Shown here in pieces: positions 9,199 through 18,109 of a DNA stretch of 64,000 nucleotides. The notes below the pieces were generated by a model. It was not told the DNA's origin. It saw only the letters and a list, made by a program, of their open reading frames with translations, and ran no database searches. A program made the position numbers and the translations under genes. Where the stretch lies: positions 930,001 through 994,000 of the forward strand of contig NZ_CP046315.1 of assembly GCF_009730335.1 (NCBI RefSeq), read 5' to 3'. This DNA comes from Schaalia odontolytica (lineage in GTDB: Bacteria > Actinomycetota > Actinomycetes > Actinomycetales > Actinomycetaceae). Position 1 is the first letter of the stretch, and each line of letters begins with the position of its first letter.

Positions 9199-11889
9199 GT
9201 GCGAGGTTCTGTCAGGATTTTTCGTCGTGATCTTCTGAGACTGGTGCGTGTGCTGGCCGCGTGGATTGTCATCATTGGTATGGCGTTCGTGCCCGCGCTC
9301 TACGCGTGGTTCAACATCGTAGGATTCTGGGATCCGTACTCGCAGACCTCCCACATTCGCGTCGCCGTCGCGAACGAGGACGAGGGCGCGACCAAGGACC
9401 AGATCGGCACCGTGAACGTCGGTGCGATGCTCGAGACTCAGCTGAAGCAGAACGATCAGCTGGGCTGGTACTTCGTGAGCGCCGACGAGGCGCGCGCCGA
9501 GGTGGAACGCGGGGACTCCTACGCGGCCTTCGTCATCCCGGCGTCTTTTTCGCGTGACCTGACGGGCATCGTTGACGGCACGTACGTCAAGCCGAATATC
9601 CAGTATTACGTCAACGAGAAGAACAACGCGGTGGCTCCCAAGATCACGGGGGCGGGTGCGACGGCTCTGGACCGCCAGATCAACTCCGCGTTCGTTTCGA
9701 CGGTGGCCAAGGTTCTGTCGGAGAAGGCGTCCGAGGCCGGGGTCAGTATCGCGAACGACGCTGACCAGAAGCGTTCGGAGGTTTCTACCTCGGTGTCCGA
9801 GGCCTCGGCCAAGCTCGGAAGCGCCTCGCAGACCCTGGACGGCATGGGGGAGAAGATCGACGCGGCGAAGGCCTCGGTGGCCTCGGCTCGCACGACCCTG
9901 AGCGATCTGGACGCGGCCGTCTCGGAGATGTCGACGTCCCTGGACCAGGCGGACCAGCTGGTGAGCGACTCGCGCACGTCGCTCGGATCCTTCTCGAGCC
10001 AGATGGGCGGGGCCCTCGACGGCCTGTCGTCGAACGCGGCGAGTGCCCTGGCGGGCGTGTCCGCGAATGCGGGAACCCTCGACGGCGCTGTGCAGGGCGC
10101 CTCCGGGCGCGTGGGCGGACTGCTCACCGAGGGAACGTCGATCAACGACTCGGTGGGCGACGTGCTGGCGGAGCTGAATGCCCTGGGGATCGGGAACCTG
10201 CCTGCTGCCGGCACGGCACTGACCGACCTGACGAACCAGAACACTGCACTGTCGACGGCCCTGGGCAGCCTGACGACCCTCAACTCCGACCTGTCGGCCA
10301 CGTCCACGTCGATTTCGAACGCGCTGACGTCAGCCTCCGACGCATCTGCGGCCGTGTCGGCCTCGGTCACAAACGCGCGCAGCGGAGTGTCCGCTCAGCT
10401 GCCCGCGATCTTCTCGGCGCTCGATGACTTCTCGAGCGCGTCCTCGTCGATGCGTGGCTCGCTGGACACGCTGCGCAGTCAGCGCGAGCAGGTGTCGGGC
10501 CTGCTCGACCAGCTCGATTCCCTCTTGGACGGGGCGAAGACGGCGACCCAGACCAGCTCGACGAATGTCGCCGCGATCAAGACCGACCTCGACTCGGTGG
10601 CGACGGACATTTCCTCCCTGTCCTCCTCGAACACGCTGCGTGACCTCGCGGATTCCCTCGGGGTCAACGCAGAATCGATCGCCTCCTTCATGGCCTCTCC
10701 GACGCAGATCGAGACGAAGGCCGTGTACCCCGTGGCCGCCTACGGTTCGGCGATGGCCCCGCTGTTCACGAACCTGGCTCTGTGGATCGGCGCGTTCTCG
10801 CTCGTCCTCCTCCTGAAGCTCGATGTGGATGAGGAGGGCATCGGCCCCACGTCCTCTGCCGCCAAGTACATGGGCCGGTGGATGCTTCTCGCCTTCTTCG
10901 GGGTCATTCAGGGGCTCGTTGTGTCGATCGGCGACCTGATTATCGGCGTGCAGACGGTGTCGCGTCCCGCGTTCGTGGGGATGGCGATGATCATCTCGCT
11001 GGTGTTTGTGTCGATCGTCTACATGCTCTCCACGTGCTTCCAGCACATCGGCAAGGGCCTGTGCGTCATCATCATGGTCATGCAGATTCCCGGGTCTGCC
11101 GGCCTGTATCCGATCGAGATGCTGCCGTCCTTCTTCCGCTTCCTGCACCCGCTGTTCCCCTTCACCTACGGCATTAACGCGCTGCGTGAGATCGTGGCCG
11201 GCTTCTATGGGCACACTTACCTGTCGTGCCTGGCGGTTCTCGGTGCCGAGGCGCTGGTTGCCTTCGCGATCGGCCTCGCGCTGCGTCCGTTCTTGGTGAA
11301 CTTGAACGCGATGATCACGCGCGACCTGGCGTCCTCCGGGCTCTTCCTGGCCGAGGCCACGCGCGTCCCCTCCAGCCGCTACCGGCTGAGCCAGATCGTG
11401 GCGGCCCTGGCCGATCACGACGGCTTCCAGCGCTCGGTGAGCGGCCGTGCCGCGCGTTTCGAGCGTCGTTACCCGACGATCCGCCGCGCCGCGATCATTC
11501 TCGGGGTTATCGTTCCGGTGACTCTGGCCGTCCTGTCGGTCGCGAACGTCGCGGAGGTGCCGATCATTCTGGGCGCCTGGATCGTCTGGGTCCTCCTCGT
11601 GATCACCTTCCTGATCGGCCTGGAGTACCTGCGCGAGGCCTTGGCGCGTCAGCAGCTCCTCGGCGCCATGGACGAGCAGGACGTGCGTTCCCTGCTCACC
11701 CGCCGCGTGCAGGGCGCGCGCTCGCGTATCGCGCTGGGTGCGGCCGCGGTGGGTGCGTCGATCTCGTCGGCGCTGGCGTCCTCCCTCGGTGAGCGCGGGG
11801 GAGAGGACACGGACGAGGCCGCCCCCGACCTCGTCGATGAGGACGGCGCGGGCGAAGCGTCGGAGGCGGCGAAGGGAAGCGAGCAATGA
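9199..11889 (+). CDS. YhgE/Pip-family membrane protein (first of a pair)
   Basis: 896 residues from the GTG at 9199. An N-terminal helix (LAAWIVIIGMAFVPALYAW) leads into the conserved WDPYSQTSHIRVAVANEDEG motif. A long extracytoplasmic region (about residues 150-490) is extremely rich in Ser/Ala/Asp heptads. Then come the ABC-2-type membrane helices of the family (VYPVAAYGSAMAPLFTNLALWIG onwards) and, unusually, two extra helices plus an acidic C-terminal tail of about 100 residues. Family members are putative export permeases (Pip, phage-infection protein); substrates are unknown. It overlaps the next paralogue by four bases, so the two may form a heteromeric complex. Confidence 0.85.
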   Translation: MRGSVRIFRRDLLRLVRVLAAWIVIIGMAFVPALYAWFNIVGFWDPYSQTSHIRVAVANEDEGATKDQIGTVNVGAMLETQLKQNDQLGWYFVSADEARAEVERGDSYAAFVIPASFSRDLTGIVDGTYVKPNIQYYVNEKNNAVAPKITGAGATALDRQINSAFVSTVAKVLSEKASEAGVSIANDADQKRSEVSTSVSEASAKLGSASQTLDGMGEKIDAAKASVASARTTLSDLDAAVSEMSTSLDQADQLVSDSRTSLGSFSSQMGGALDGLSSNAASALAGVSANAGTLDGAVQGASGRVGGLLTEGTSINDSVGDVLAELNALGIGNLPAAGTALTDLTNQNTALSTALGSLTTLNSDLSATSTSISNALTSASDASAAVSASVTNARSGVSAQLPAIFSALDDFSSASSSMRGSLDTLRSQREQVSGLLDQLDSLLDGAKTATQTSSTNVAAIKTDLDSVATDISSLSSSNTLRDLADSLGVNAESIASFMASPTQIETKAVYPVAAYGSAMAPLFTNLALWIGAFSLVLLLKLDVDEEGIGPTSSAAKYMGRWMLLAFFGVIQGLVVSIGDLIIGVQTVSRPAFVGMAMIISLVFVSIVYMLSTCFQHIGKGLCVIIMVMQIPGSAGLYPIEMLPSFFRFLHPLFPFTYGINALREIVAGFYGHTYLSCLAVLGAEALVAFAIGLALRPFLVNLNAMITRDLASSGLFLAEATRVPSSRYRLSQIVAALADHDGFQRSVSGRAARFERRYPTIRRAAIILGVIVPVTLAVLSVANVAEVPIILGAWIVWVLLVITFLIGLEYLREALARQQLLGAMDEQDVRSLLTRRVQGARSRIALGAAAVGASISSALASSLGERGGEDTDEAAPDLVDEDGAGEASEAAKGSEQ

Positions 11890-14090
11890 GGACCATCTGG
11901 GCTATCTACCGCGCCGATCTGCGCCGCGCGCATCGGTCCCTGATCGCCAGCGTCGTTGTCTTCGGACTGGTCGTCATTCCGTCGCTGTTCACGTGGTTCA
12001 ACGTGGCGGCGTCGTGGGACCCGTTCGGGAACACGAAGAGCCTGCGCATCGCGATCGCAAACACGGACGCGGGCTACAAGTCGGACCTTGTGCCGCTGCG
12101 CATCAACATCGGCGATTCTGTGGTGTCCGCACTGCGCAAGAACGACAACTTCGACTGGGTGATTGACTCCGAGGATGCGGCCATCGAGGGGACGCGCTCG
12201 GGCGAGTACTACGCGGCCATCGTCATCCCGTCGGACTTTTCGCGCGAGATGCTCACCTTCTTCGACGGGGGAGCGTCCTCCGCGCCGATGACGTACTACG
12301 TCAACGAGAAGAAGAACGGTATTTCGCCGAAGATCGCGGGCCAGGGTGCCGAGGCCGTGAGTGCTCAGGTGAATCAGATCTTCGTTCAGACCCTCTCCGA
12401 GGTCGCCCTCGATACGGCGACGTCGGTCGGGGGTGCGCTGTCGGCGCCGACGGCCGTCAACACGGTGACGGCGCTCGATAACCGAGTGCAGACCGTCGCT
12501 TCGCGCCTGCGCACGGCGGCGGACAGCGCGGACGCGTACGCGTCGCTCGTGGGTTCCTCGGTGACGCTCATCGACTCGACGGCCACGCTCGTGGACGGGC
12601 TGGGGAGCGCGAAGGGACCTGCGCAGTCCGCGGTCTCGAGTGCTCAGGCGGGGGCCAGCGGCCTCGGATCCGCTGCATCGGCTGCGGTCTCCTCGGTGTC
12701 CGACGCGATCTCCTCCTCCCAGTCCTCGCTGTCCTCCCTGTCGAGTGCCGTCGAGAGCGTGTACGCGAACGGCTCGACGAGCGCGTCGGATGCGGCCTCG
12801 ACGCTGCGCTCGCAGGCCTCCGTGCTGGACACGCAGGCCACCAGCTTCACGTCCATCAAGACGACGCTCGGGGCGCTGCCGGGCTCACCCGTCTCCCAGT
12901 CCTCGTTGGATCGGCTGCAGGGCGCCTCCGACCGGCTGACCGAGGTTGCGAACGGGCTGCGCGCCGCCGCCTCAGAGCTGGACTCCAAGGTCGCAAATGC
13001 CGAAGCTGGGCACGCAAGTGTGAACGGCCTGATCGCCCAGGCGCGCTCCGCGGTCGACGGCCTGTCCTCCGACTATGAGACCAACCTGCGGCCCCAGCTC
13101 GAATCGCTGGCGTCCACCCTGGCCTCGGCCCAGTCGTCCCTGAGCGCCGCGCGAACGTCCCTGGAGGGCGCGACGTCCACTGCCTCGAACGGCAGCGGGA
13201 GTGCGCGCGAGGGGCTGACCCAGCTGCGCGACAATCTGACGGGCGCGGCCACGAGCCTGCGCGAGGCGGCCGGTAAGCTCGACTCCCTGCACGCTTCGAT
13301 CAGTGAGGCGCTTGCCAGTGGCGACCTGACGACGCTCGGGACCATCATCGGGAATAATCCCGAGGCCCTGGCTGCAGCCATCGCGGCCCCCGTCGGCGTG
13401 GAGAAGACTCCCGTTTACCCGGTCGCGAACTTCGGCTCCCAGATGGCGCCCTTGTACACGATCCTGGCGCTGTGGGTGGGCTCCATCCTGATGGTCGTGT
13501 CGCTGCGCTCGGACGTCACGGACTCCAATGTTGCTGAAGGCCTGCCCGAGGGGCACCCGCTGCGCGCGACCCTCACCGCGAAGCCCGTCGGCCTGGCCGC
13601 CGGATACCTTGGGCGCTACCTGATCTTCGGGACGATCGCTCTCACGCAGGCGACCCTGGTGGGGCTGGGAGACCTGTACTTCCTGAAGGTGCAGCACGCT
13701 CACCCGCTGCAGTTCATGGGCACGCTGTGGCTGACGGCCGTCGTGTTCTCCTTCCTGCTGTACACGCTTATTGCGACGTTCGGGAACGCGGGTAAGGCCC
13801 TGGGCGTGCTGCTCCTGGTCCTGCAGATTTCGGGCGCCGGGGGAGCGTTCCCGCTGGCGATCCTGCCGTCCTTCTTCTCGTCGATTTCGCCGTTCCTGCC
13901 GGCCACGCACGCGATCACGGCCCTGCGAGCCTCGATCGCCGGGTACGCGGGGCATGAGTACGCGGACGCCATGTGGTTCTTGGCTTCCTTCATCCTGTTC
14001 GCCGCGTTCCTGGGGCTGGCGCTGCGCCCGCTGCTGGTGCGCAAGAACCGCCGCATGGTGGAAAAGCTGGAGTCCACGAAGCTGCTCTGA
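11886..14090 (+). CDS. YhgE/Pip-family membrane protein (second of a pair)
   Basis: 734 residues, starting at an ATGA overlap with its paralogue. Same plan: N-terminal helix (LIASVVVFGLVVIPSLFTW), motif WDPFGNTKSLRIAIANTDAG, Ser/Ala-rich coiled ectodomain (about residues 160-490), then VYPVANFGSQMAPLYTILALWVG and further ABC-2-type helices ending at RPLLVRKNRRMVEKLE. It lacks the extra helices and acidic tail of the first protein. Tandem YhgE/Pip pairs are common in Gram-positive genomes. Here the pair sits between smpB and ssrA. Confidence 0.85.
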   Translation: MRTIWAIYRADLRRAHRSLIASVVVFGLVVIPSLFTWFNVAASWDPFGNTKSLRIAIANTDAGYKSDLVPLRINIGDSVVSALRKNDNFDWVIDSEDAAIEGTRSGEYYAAIVIPSDFSREMLTFFDGGASSAPMTYYVNEKKNGISPKIAGQGAEAVSAQVNQIFVQTLSEVALDTATSVGGALSAPTAVNTVTALDNRVQTVASRLRTAADSADAYASLVGSSVTLIDSTATLVDGLGSAKGPAQSAVSSAQAGASGLGSAASAAVSSVSDAISSSQSSLSSLSSAVESVYANGSTSASDAASTLRSQASVLDTQATSFTSIKTTLGALPGSPVSQSSLDRLQGASDRLTEVANGLRAAASELDSKVANAEAGHASVNGLIAQARSAVDGLSSDYETNLRPQLESLASTLASAQSSLSAARTSLEGATSTASNGSGSAREGLTQLRDNLTGAATSLREAAGKLDSLHASISEALASGDLTTLGTIIGNNPEALAAAIAAPVGVEKTPVYPVANFGSQMAPLYTILALWVGSILMVVSLRSDVTDSNVAEGLPEGHPLRATLTAKPVGLAAGYLGRYLIFGTIALTQATLVGLGDLYFLKVQHAHPLQFMGTLWLTAVVFSFLLYTLIATFGNAGKALGVLLLVLQISGAGGAFPLAILPSFFSSISPFLPATHAITALRASIAGYAGHEYADAMWFLASFILFAAFLGLALRPLLVRKNRRMVEKLESTKLL

Positions 14091-14105
14091 TGCTTCGGTT
14101 TACCC

Positions 14106-14135
14106 TTGACGGGCCAGCGCGCGGCGGCGTAAACT
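14106..14135 (+). promoter_or_regulatory. Promoter of ssrA
   Basis: TTGACG at 14106-14111 and TAAACT at 14130-14135, separated by 18 bases, upstream of the tmRNA gene. The precursor would have roughly a 45-base 5' leader removed by RNase P. Confidence 0.65.
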
Positions 14136-14189
14136 GACGTGTCCGACGGTCTGCGGCAACGCGGGCGTCGGTGAGTTGAAAACTCAAGA

Positions 14190-14567
14190 GGGGATGATCG
14201 GTTTCGACAGTGGTCGTCGATCGAAGTGAAGCGAGCCGAGAATGTGCGCTCAACTCGTTAACGATGCGTGCAAACCAATAGGTGCCGAACAGAATCGCAC
14301 CGACTACGTTCTCGCTGCCTGATATCGCAGCCTGAACCTTTAGTCCGTCAGCCCGGGAGTTGCTTCCGGCCCGGTGTCTGGCGTCGTCTAGGGAGCCACT
14401 GGGAGTCGCCCATGTTGGTGGGGTGCCTCCGACACTTAATCAACTGAGCCTATCCAGCGGTGAGTCTACGCAATGCTGGGGGCCGAGAAATATAACCGTA
14501 GACTGCGCTCGGAGAAGAATTCGGGGCCGGCTATTGGACGGGGGTTCGATTCCCCCCATCTCCACCA
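14190..14567 (+). ncRNA. ssrA: Transfer-messenger RNA (tmRNA)
   Basis: The 5' acceptor strand GGGGATG (14190) pairs with CATCTCC before A-CCA at 14564-14567; the CCA is encoded. The T-arm GGGGGTTCGATTCCCCC is near the 3' end. The tag reading frame starts at GCC 14284 after the conserved AATAGGT context and encodes AEQNRTDYVLAA followed by TGA (14320-14322). The YVLAA ending differs slightly from the common YALAA degron, which should still direct proteolysis. It works with SmpB to rescue stalled ribosomes. The 378-base length is typical. Confidence 0.96.
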
Positions 14568-14572
14568 TCCCA

Positions 14573-14603
14573 CCCCGGGCTTCCGTTGGAAGCCCGGGGT
14601 TTT
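14573..14603 (+). terminator. Terminator of ssrA
   Basis: Perfect 12-bp stem CCCCGGGCTTCC / GGAAGCCCGGGG with a GTT loop followed by TTTT, five bases after the tmRNA CCA end. Confidence 0.9.
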
Positions 14604-14652
14604 CTGTTGCCTTGTCAGCGTTTTGCCCACGCTGAGGAAGTGCGGACTAGCG

Positions 14653-14757
14653 TTCTGGATAGGAAACGCTGTTCTGGATAGGAGAATCAGTTCTGGATAG
14701 CTTATTAACCTATCCAGAATGTCGTAAGCTATCCAGATTGTTGTTTCCTCCCCAGTT
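14653..14757 (+). repeat. Array of 11-bp motifs on a 19-bp pitch, inverted about an AT-rich centre (copy 1)
   Basis: Three direct copies of TTCTGGATAGS start at 14653, 14672 and 14691. Then, after the 7-base centre TTATTAA, three copies in the opposite orientation (CCTATCCAGAA type) start at 14709, 14728 and 14747; the last is degenerate (CCTCCCCAGTT). All steps are exactly 19 bases. A second array of the same build lies at 38045-38130. This looks like a protein-binding array or a small dispersed element; function unknown. Confidence 0.8.
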
Positions 14758-14825
14758 CCCGCAGGGGCGCTGGCTAGTTTCGATCGGTGTCCCGCTGTTC
14801 TCGCGCCATGCACCATGACATTTGA

Positions 14826-16230
14826 GTAGTGTCCCGCATAGTGGTGTAACCGTGTGGTGGTCGGCGCGTTGCTTGTTATGGGTGCGGTCACCGTGTGATC
14901 CTTCGAGAAAGCTCTCTACTTCTGACTCGAAACATTTTGGAGGCACGACGATGACCGCTCCTCGTATTATCGACCCTGCTGGCCTGCTTGGCGAGGCGTT
15001 GTCCCAGGCGTCCCCGGATTTGATGTGTTCCTTGCTCCAGCATGTCATTAACGCGTTGTTATCAGCGGATGCTGATGCGGTGTGTGGGGCCAGTGGGGTC
15101 AACAAGATCCGCAACGCCAGGCCCAGCGCAATGGGTATCGCTACCGGCCCCTTGGACACCAGGGTCGGCACCATTGACGTGGCAATCCCCAAGCTGCGCT
15201 CAGGCACCTACTGTCCAGAGTGGTTGTTGCAGCGCCGCACACGCTCCGAAAGCGCTGTGATCACAGTGGTCGCTGACTGCTACCTAGCAGGAGTGTCCAC
15301 GCGCCGCATGGACAAGCTCGTCAAAACCCTGGGGATCACAGGACTGTCCAAGTCCCAGGTCTCACGCATGGCAGCCGACCTGGACGAGCACGTGGACCAG
15401 TTCCGCAACCGGCCCCTCCACGATGCCGGGCCGTTCACGTTCGTCGCCGCTGACGCACTGACCATGAAAGTACGCAAAGGCGGACGCGTCCTCTCGTGCG
15501 CGGTCCTGGTTGCCACCGGAGTCAACAATGACGGACACCGCGAAGTACTGGGGGTGCGCGTGTCCACCAGTGAAACCGCTGCGGCGTGGAAGGAGTTCTT
15601 CGCTGACCTGGTCGCCCGAGGCCTGACCGGCGTGCGCCTGGTCACCAGTGACGCCCATCTGGGCCTAGTTGAGGCCATCGCCGCCAACCTGCCCGGAGCC
15701 ACCTGGCAACGATGCCGCACCCACTACGCCGCTCATCTCATGCCATCACCCCCAAAGCGCTATGGCCCGCCCTCACAGCGATGCTGCACTCGGTGCAGCC
15801 AGCCCGACGCCGCCTCGGTCAACGCTCAATACGACCGGCTCTTGAACTACGTGCACGACAAGCTCCCCGCCGTGTGTGACCACCTCGATCACGCCAGGGC
15901 AGACATCCTCGCGTTCGCGTCCTTCCCCACCGGGGTATGGACCCAGATCTGGTCCAACAACCCCAATGAACGCCTCAACCGCGAAATCCGCCGACGCACC
16001 GACACCGTAGGAATCTTCCCCAACCGCCAGGCCATCATCCGCCTGGTCGGAGCCGTCCTCGCCGAACAAAACGACGAATGGGCCAAAGACCGACGCTACC
16101 TCAGCCTCGATGTCCTCACCAAATCACGACTCACACCACAACCCACCCAACAGGAGGACACCCCACTCCACCTCAGCGCATAACCCACCCCGAAGGACAC
16201 AAAACGATTACACCACTCCACAGGACTCGA
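14826..16230 (+). mobile_element. IS256-type insertion sequence (approximate ends)
   Basis: The transposase gene is bracketed by related inverted ends: GTGGTGTAA at 14841-14849 and TTACACCAC at 16208-16216, embedded in longer imperfect similarity. Outer boundaries are estimates and no target duplication was identified. It is inserted downstream of ssrA, next to the 19-bp-pitch array. Base composition is slightly lower in GC than the neighbours. Confidence 0.65.
14951..16183 (+). CDS. IS256-family (mutator-type) transposase, probably damaged
   Basis: 410 residues from ATG 14951 (MTAPRIIDPAGLLGEAL). The catalytic triad is Asp168 (FVAADALTMKVR), Asp234 (LVTSDAHLG) and Glu340 (NPNERLNREIRRRT); the C-terminal GIFPNRQAIIRLVGAVLAEQ is typical. 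Two stretches do not fit the family: residues 48-66 (15092-15150) and 265-283 (15743-15799). Read in an alternative frame, they give family-like sequence (QWGQQDPQRQAQRNGYRYRP and AITPKALWPALTAMLHSV). Each stretch is therefore bounded by two compensating small indels. The frame stays open but the protein is likely impaired. Confidence 0.85.
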   Translation: MTAPRIIDPAGLLGEALSQASPDLMCSLLQHVINALLSADADAVCGASGVNKIRNARPSAMGIATGPLDTRVGTIDVAIPKLRSGTYCPEWLLQRRTRSESAVITVVADCYLAGVSTRRMDKLVKTLGITGLSKSQVSRMAADLDEHVDQFRNRPLHDAGPFTFVAADALTMKVRKGGRVLSCAVLVATGVNNDGHREVLGVRVSTSETAAAWKEFFADLVARGLTGVRLVTSDAHLGLVEAIAANLPGATWQRCRTHYAAHLMPSPPKRYGPPSQRCCTRCSQPDAASVNAQYDRLLNYVHDKLPAVCDHLDHARADILAFASFPTGVWTQIWSNNPNERLNREIRRRTDTVGIFPNRQAIIRLVGAVLAEQNDEWAKDRRYLSLDVLTKSRLTPQPTQQEDTPLHLSA

Positions 16231-16353
16231 CCGTTTTTGGTCGCAACGTGTGCCCGGTTGTCACTGTGGACTATGACTGCTTGGTCGCCACCCTGCCCTG
16301 TTTGTGTGTTGTTGCTCTGTGCGTGCCAGATTTGTGCTGCATGTACCGAAGCC

Positions 16354-16382
16354 TTGTATTCTAATACCCCTGGGGGTATAAT
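16354..16382 (+). promoter_or_regulatory. Promoter of the sulfide-response operon
   Basis: TTGTAT (16354-16359) and a perfect TATAAT (16377-16382) separated by exactly 17 bases, about 48 bases before the reductase start. The spacer holds the repressor palindrome described next. Confidence 0.75.
16364..16379. promoter_or_regulatory. CsoR/CstR-type operator
   Basis: Perfect inverted repeat ATACCCC-TG-GGGGTAT. The G/C-tract palindrome flanked by AT is the recognised operator form of the CsoR/RcnR/CstR family. It overlaps the -10 and the spacer of the operon promoter, so repressor binding would block RNA polymerase. The repressor gene is in the same operon, implying autoregulation. Confidence 0.8.
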
Positions 16383-16429
16383 CAATGCGGTTGAAAGAGC
16401 AGTCCGTTGAGACAGAAAGTGAGCGGAAC

Positions 16430-18100
16430 ATGCGAGTAGTGGTCGTCGGAGGAGTCGCGGGCGGCATGAGTGCGGCGGCGCGCCTGCGCAGGCGCGACGA
16501 GGGCGCCGAGATCATCGTCCTGGAGCGGGGGAGCTACGTGTCCTTCGCGAACTGCGGTCTCCCGTACTACGTCGGCGGCGAGATCGAAGACTCCGCCAAG
16601 CTCCTCCTGCACACTCCGCAATCCCTCAAGGCAGCTCTCAACCTGGACGTGCGCATCAACTCCGAGGTGACCGCGATCGACCTCGACGCCCACTCCGTCA
16701 CGGTCGCCAACTCGGATACCGGCGAGGCCTACACGCTGTCCTACGACTACCTGATCCTCTCACCCGGCGCTCTCGCCGCCCGTCCGCCGATCGACGGCCT
16801 CGACTCCCCGCGCGTGCACACCCTGCGCACGGTTGACGATGCCCTCGCCCTGCGCGAAGCCTCGGGCACCCGCGCCATCGTGCTCGGTGCCGGCTTCATC
16901 GGCATCGAGGCCGCCGAGGCCCTCGCCGCTCGCGGTTTCGAAACCCACCTCGTCGAGCTCGCCGAGCACGTCCTGCCGCCGCTCGAGGTCGAGATGGCAA
17001 CGCTGGTTACCCAAGAGCTGCGCGGCCTCGGCGTGCACGTTCACGCGGGCGTCGCCGCCCAGACCATCGCCCACGCTGACAACAACGATGTCGTCACCCT
17101 CTCCGACGGCACCGTTCTGCACGCCGACGTCATCGTCCTGTCCGCCGGCGTCCGCCCCGACACGGCGGTCGTCGAGGCAGCTGGCATCCAGACCCGCCGG
17201 GGCTACGTCGTCATCGACGATCACGGACGCACCAGCGCCGACGACATCTACGCGATCGGCGACGGCACGATCGGCCGCGACCACGACCGCCCCGTCGCCC
17301 TGGCCGGTCCCGCGAACCGCGGCGGACGCCTCATCGCCGACGCGATCACCGACGCCGAACGTGGCGAGGCCACCGCCCGACCTATCCCGAGCCCCCAGGG
17401 AACGGCCATCGTCCGGATCGGGAGTCTCACCGCCGCCATGACCGGCGCAAACCGCCAGGCGCTCGATGCCTCGGGCACTGAGTACTTCACGGTGCACACA
17501 CACGCCAACCAGCACGCGGGCTATTTCCCCGGTGCCCAGCCCGTGCACATCCTCATGCACGTGGGCGCAGGTGGCGAGATCCTCGGCGCGCAGGCCGTGG
17601 GCACCGACGGCGTGGATCGCCGCATCGACGTCATCGCAACCGCGATGCGTGCGGGACTGAAGGCAGCCGACCTGATCGACCTGGACCTGGCCTACGCGCC
17701 GCCCTACGGCCAGGCCAAAGACCCCGTCAACCAGACCGGCATGGTCGCCCACAACGTGGCGACCGGCGAGCTCATCCTCACCGGCCCGGACACCCTCACC
17801 GAGGACATGCCAGTCCTCGATGTGCGTACGCCGGGCGAGTACGCTGCCGGGCACATGCCCAACTCCCTGAACATTCCCCACACACAGCTGCGCGACCGCC
17901 TGGACGAGGTGCGTGCCTGGGTCGATGAGAACGCACACGAGCAACCCTTCGTCGTCATGTGCGCAGCCGGCGTGCGCTCCTGGATCGGCTACCGCATCGT
18001 GCGCGCGGCAGGCTTTGATGTGACCATGCTGTCGGGCGGTATTCAAACGTTGCGCGCGTGGCTCGGCGACCGCGCCGCCACGGTGCTCGTTAAAGAATAG
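16430..18100 (+). CDS. CoA-disulfide reductase fused to a rhodanese domain
   Basis: 556 residues from ATG 16430 (MRVVVVGGVAGGMSAAARLRR); the start at 16385 is too close to the -10. The N-terminal FAD/NAD(P)H disulfide oxidoreductase has the dinucleotide motif GGVAGG, the single redox Cys42 in SFANCGLPYYVGG and a second nucleotide motif VLGAGFIGIEAAE. The C-terminal rhodanese domain (from about residue 460) has active-site Cys511 in MCAAGVRS. Such fusions reduce CoA persulfide/polysulfide and handle sulfane sulfur. The CstR-like gene follows by nine bases, supporting a role in hydrogen sulfide/persulfide detoxification. Confidence 0.9.
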   Translation: MRVVVVGGVAGGMSAAARLRRRDEGAEIIVLERGSYVSFANCGLPYYVGGEIEDSAKLLLHTPQSLKAALNLDVRINSEVTAIDLDAHSVTVANSDTGEAYTLSYDYLILSPGALAARPPIDGLDSPRVHTLRTVDDALALREASGTRAIVLGAGFIGIEAAEALAARGFETHLVELAEHVLPPLEVEMATLVTQELRGLGVHVHAGVAAQTIAHADNNDVVTLSDGTVLHADVIVLSAGVRPDTAVVEAAGIQTRRGYVVIDDHGRTSADDIYAIGDGTIGRDHDRPVALAGPANRGGRLIADAITDAERGEATARPIPSPQGTAIVRIGSLTAAMTGANRQALDASGTEYFTVHTHANQHAGYFPGAQPVHILMHVGAGGEILGAQAVGTDGVDRRIDVIATAMRAGLKAADLIDLDLAYAPPYGQAKDPVNQTGMVAHNVATGELILTGPDTLTEDMPVLDVRTPGEYAAGHMPNSLNIPHTQLRDRLDEVRAWVDENAHEQPFVVMCAAGVRSWIGYRIVRAAGFDVTMLSGGIQTLRAWLGDRAATVLVKE

Positions 18101-18109
18101 GGGAGAGGC

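Noticed and set aside
14653-14757. The repeated 11-bp motif array as a CRISPR array
   Set aside because: Spacing is only 19 bases, spacers are 8-9 bases and partly conserved, and motif orientation inverts at the centre. No cas genes are present.
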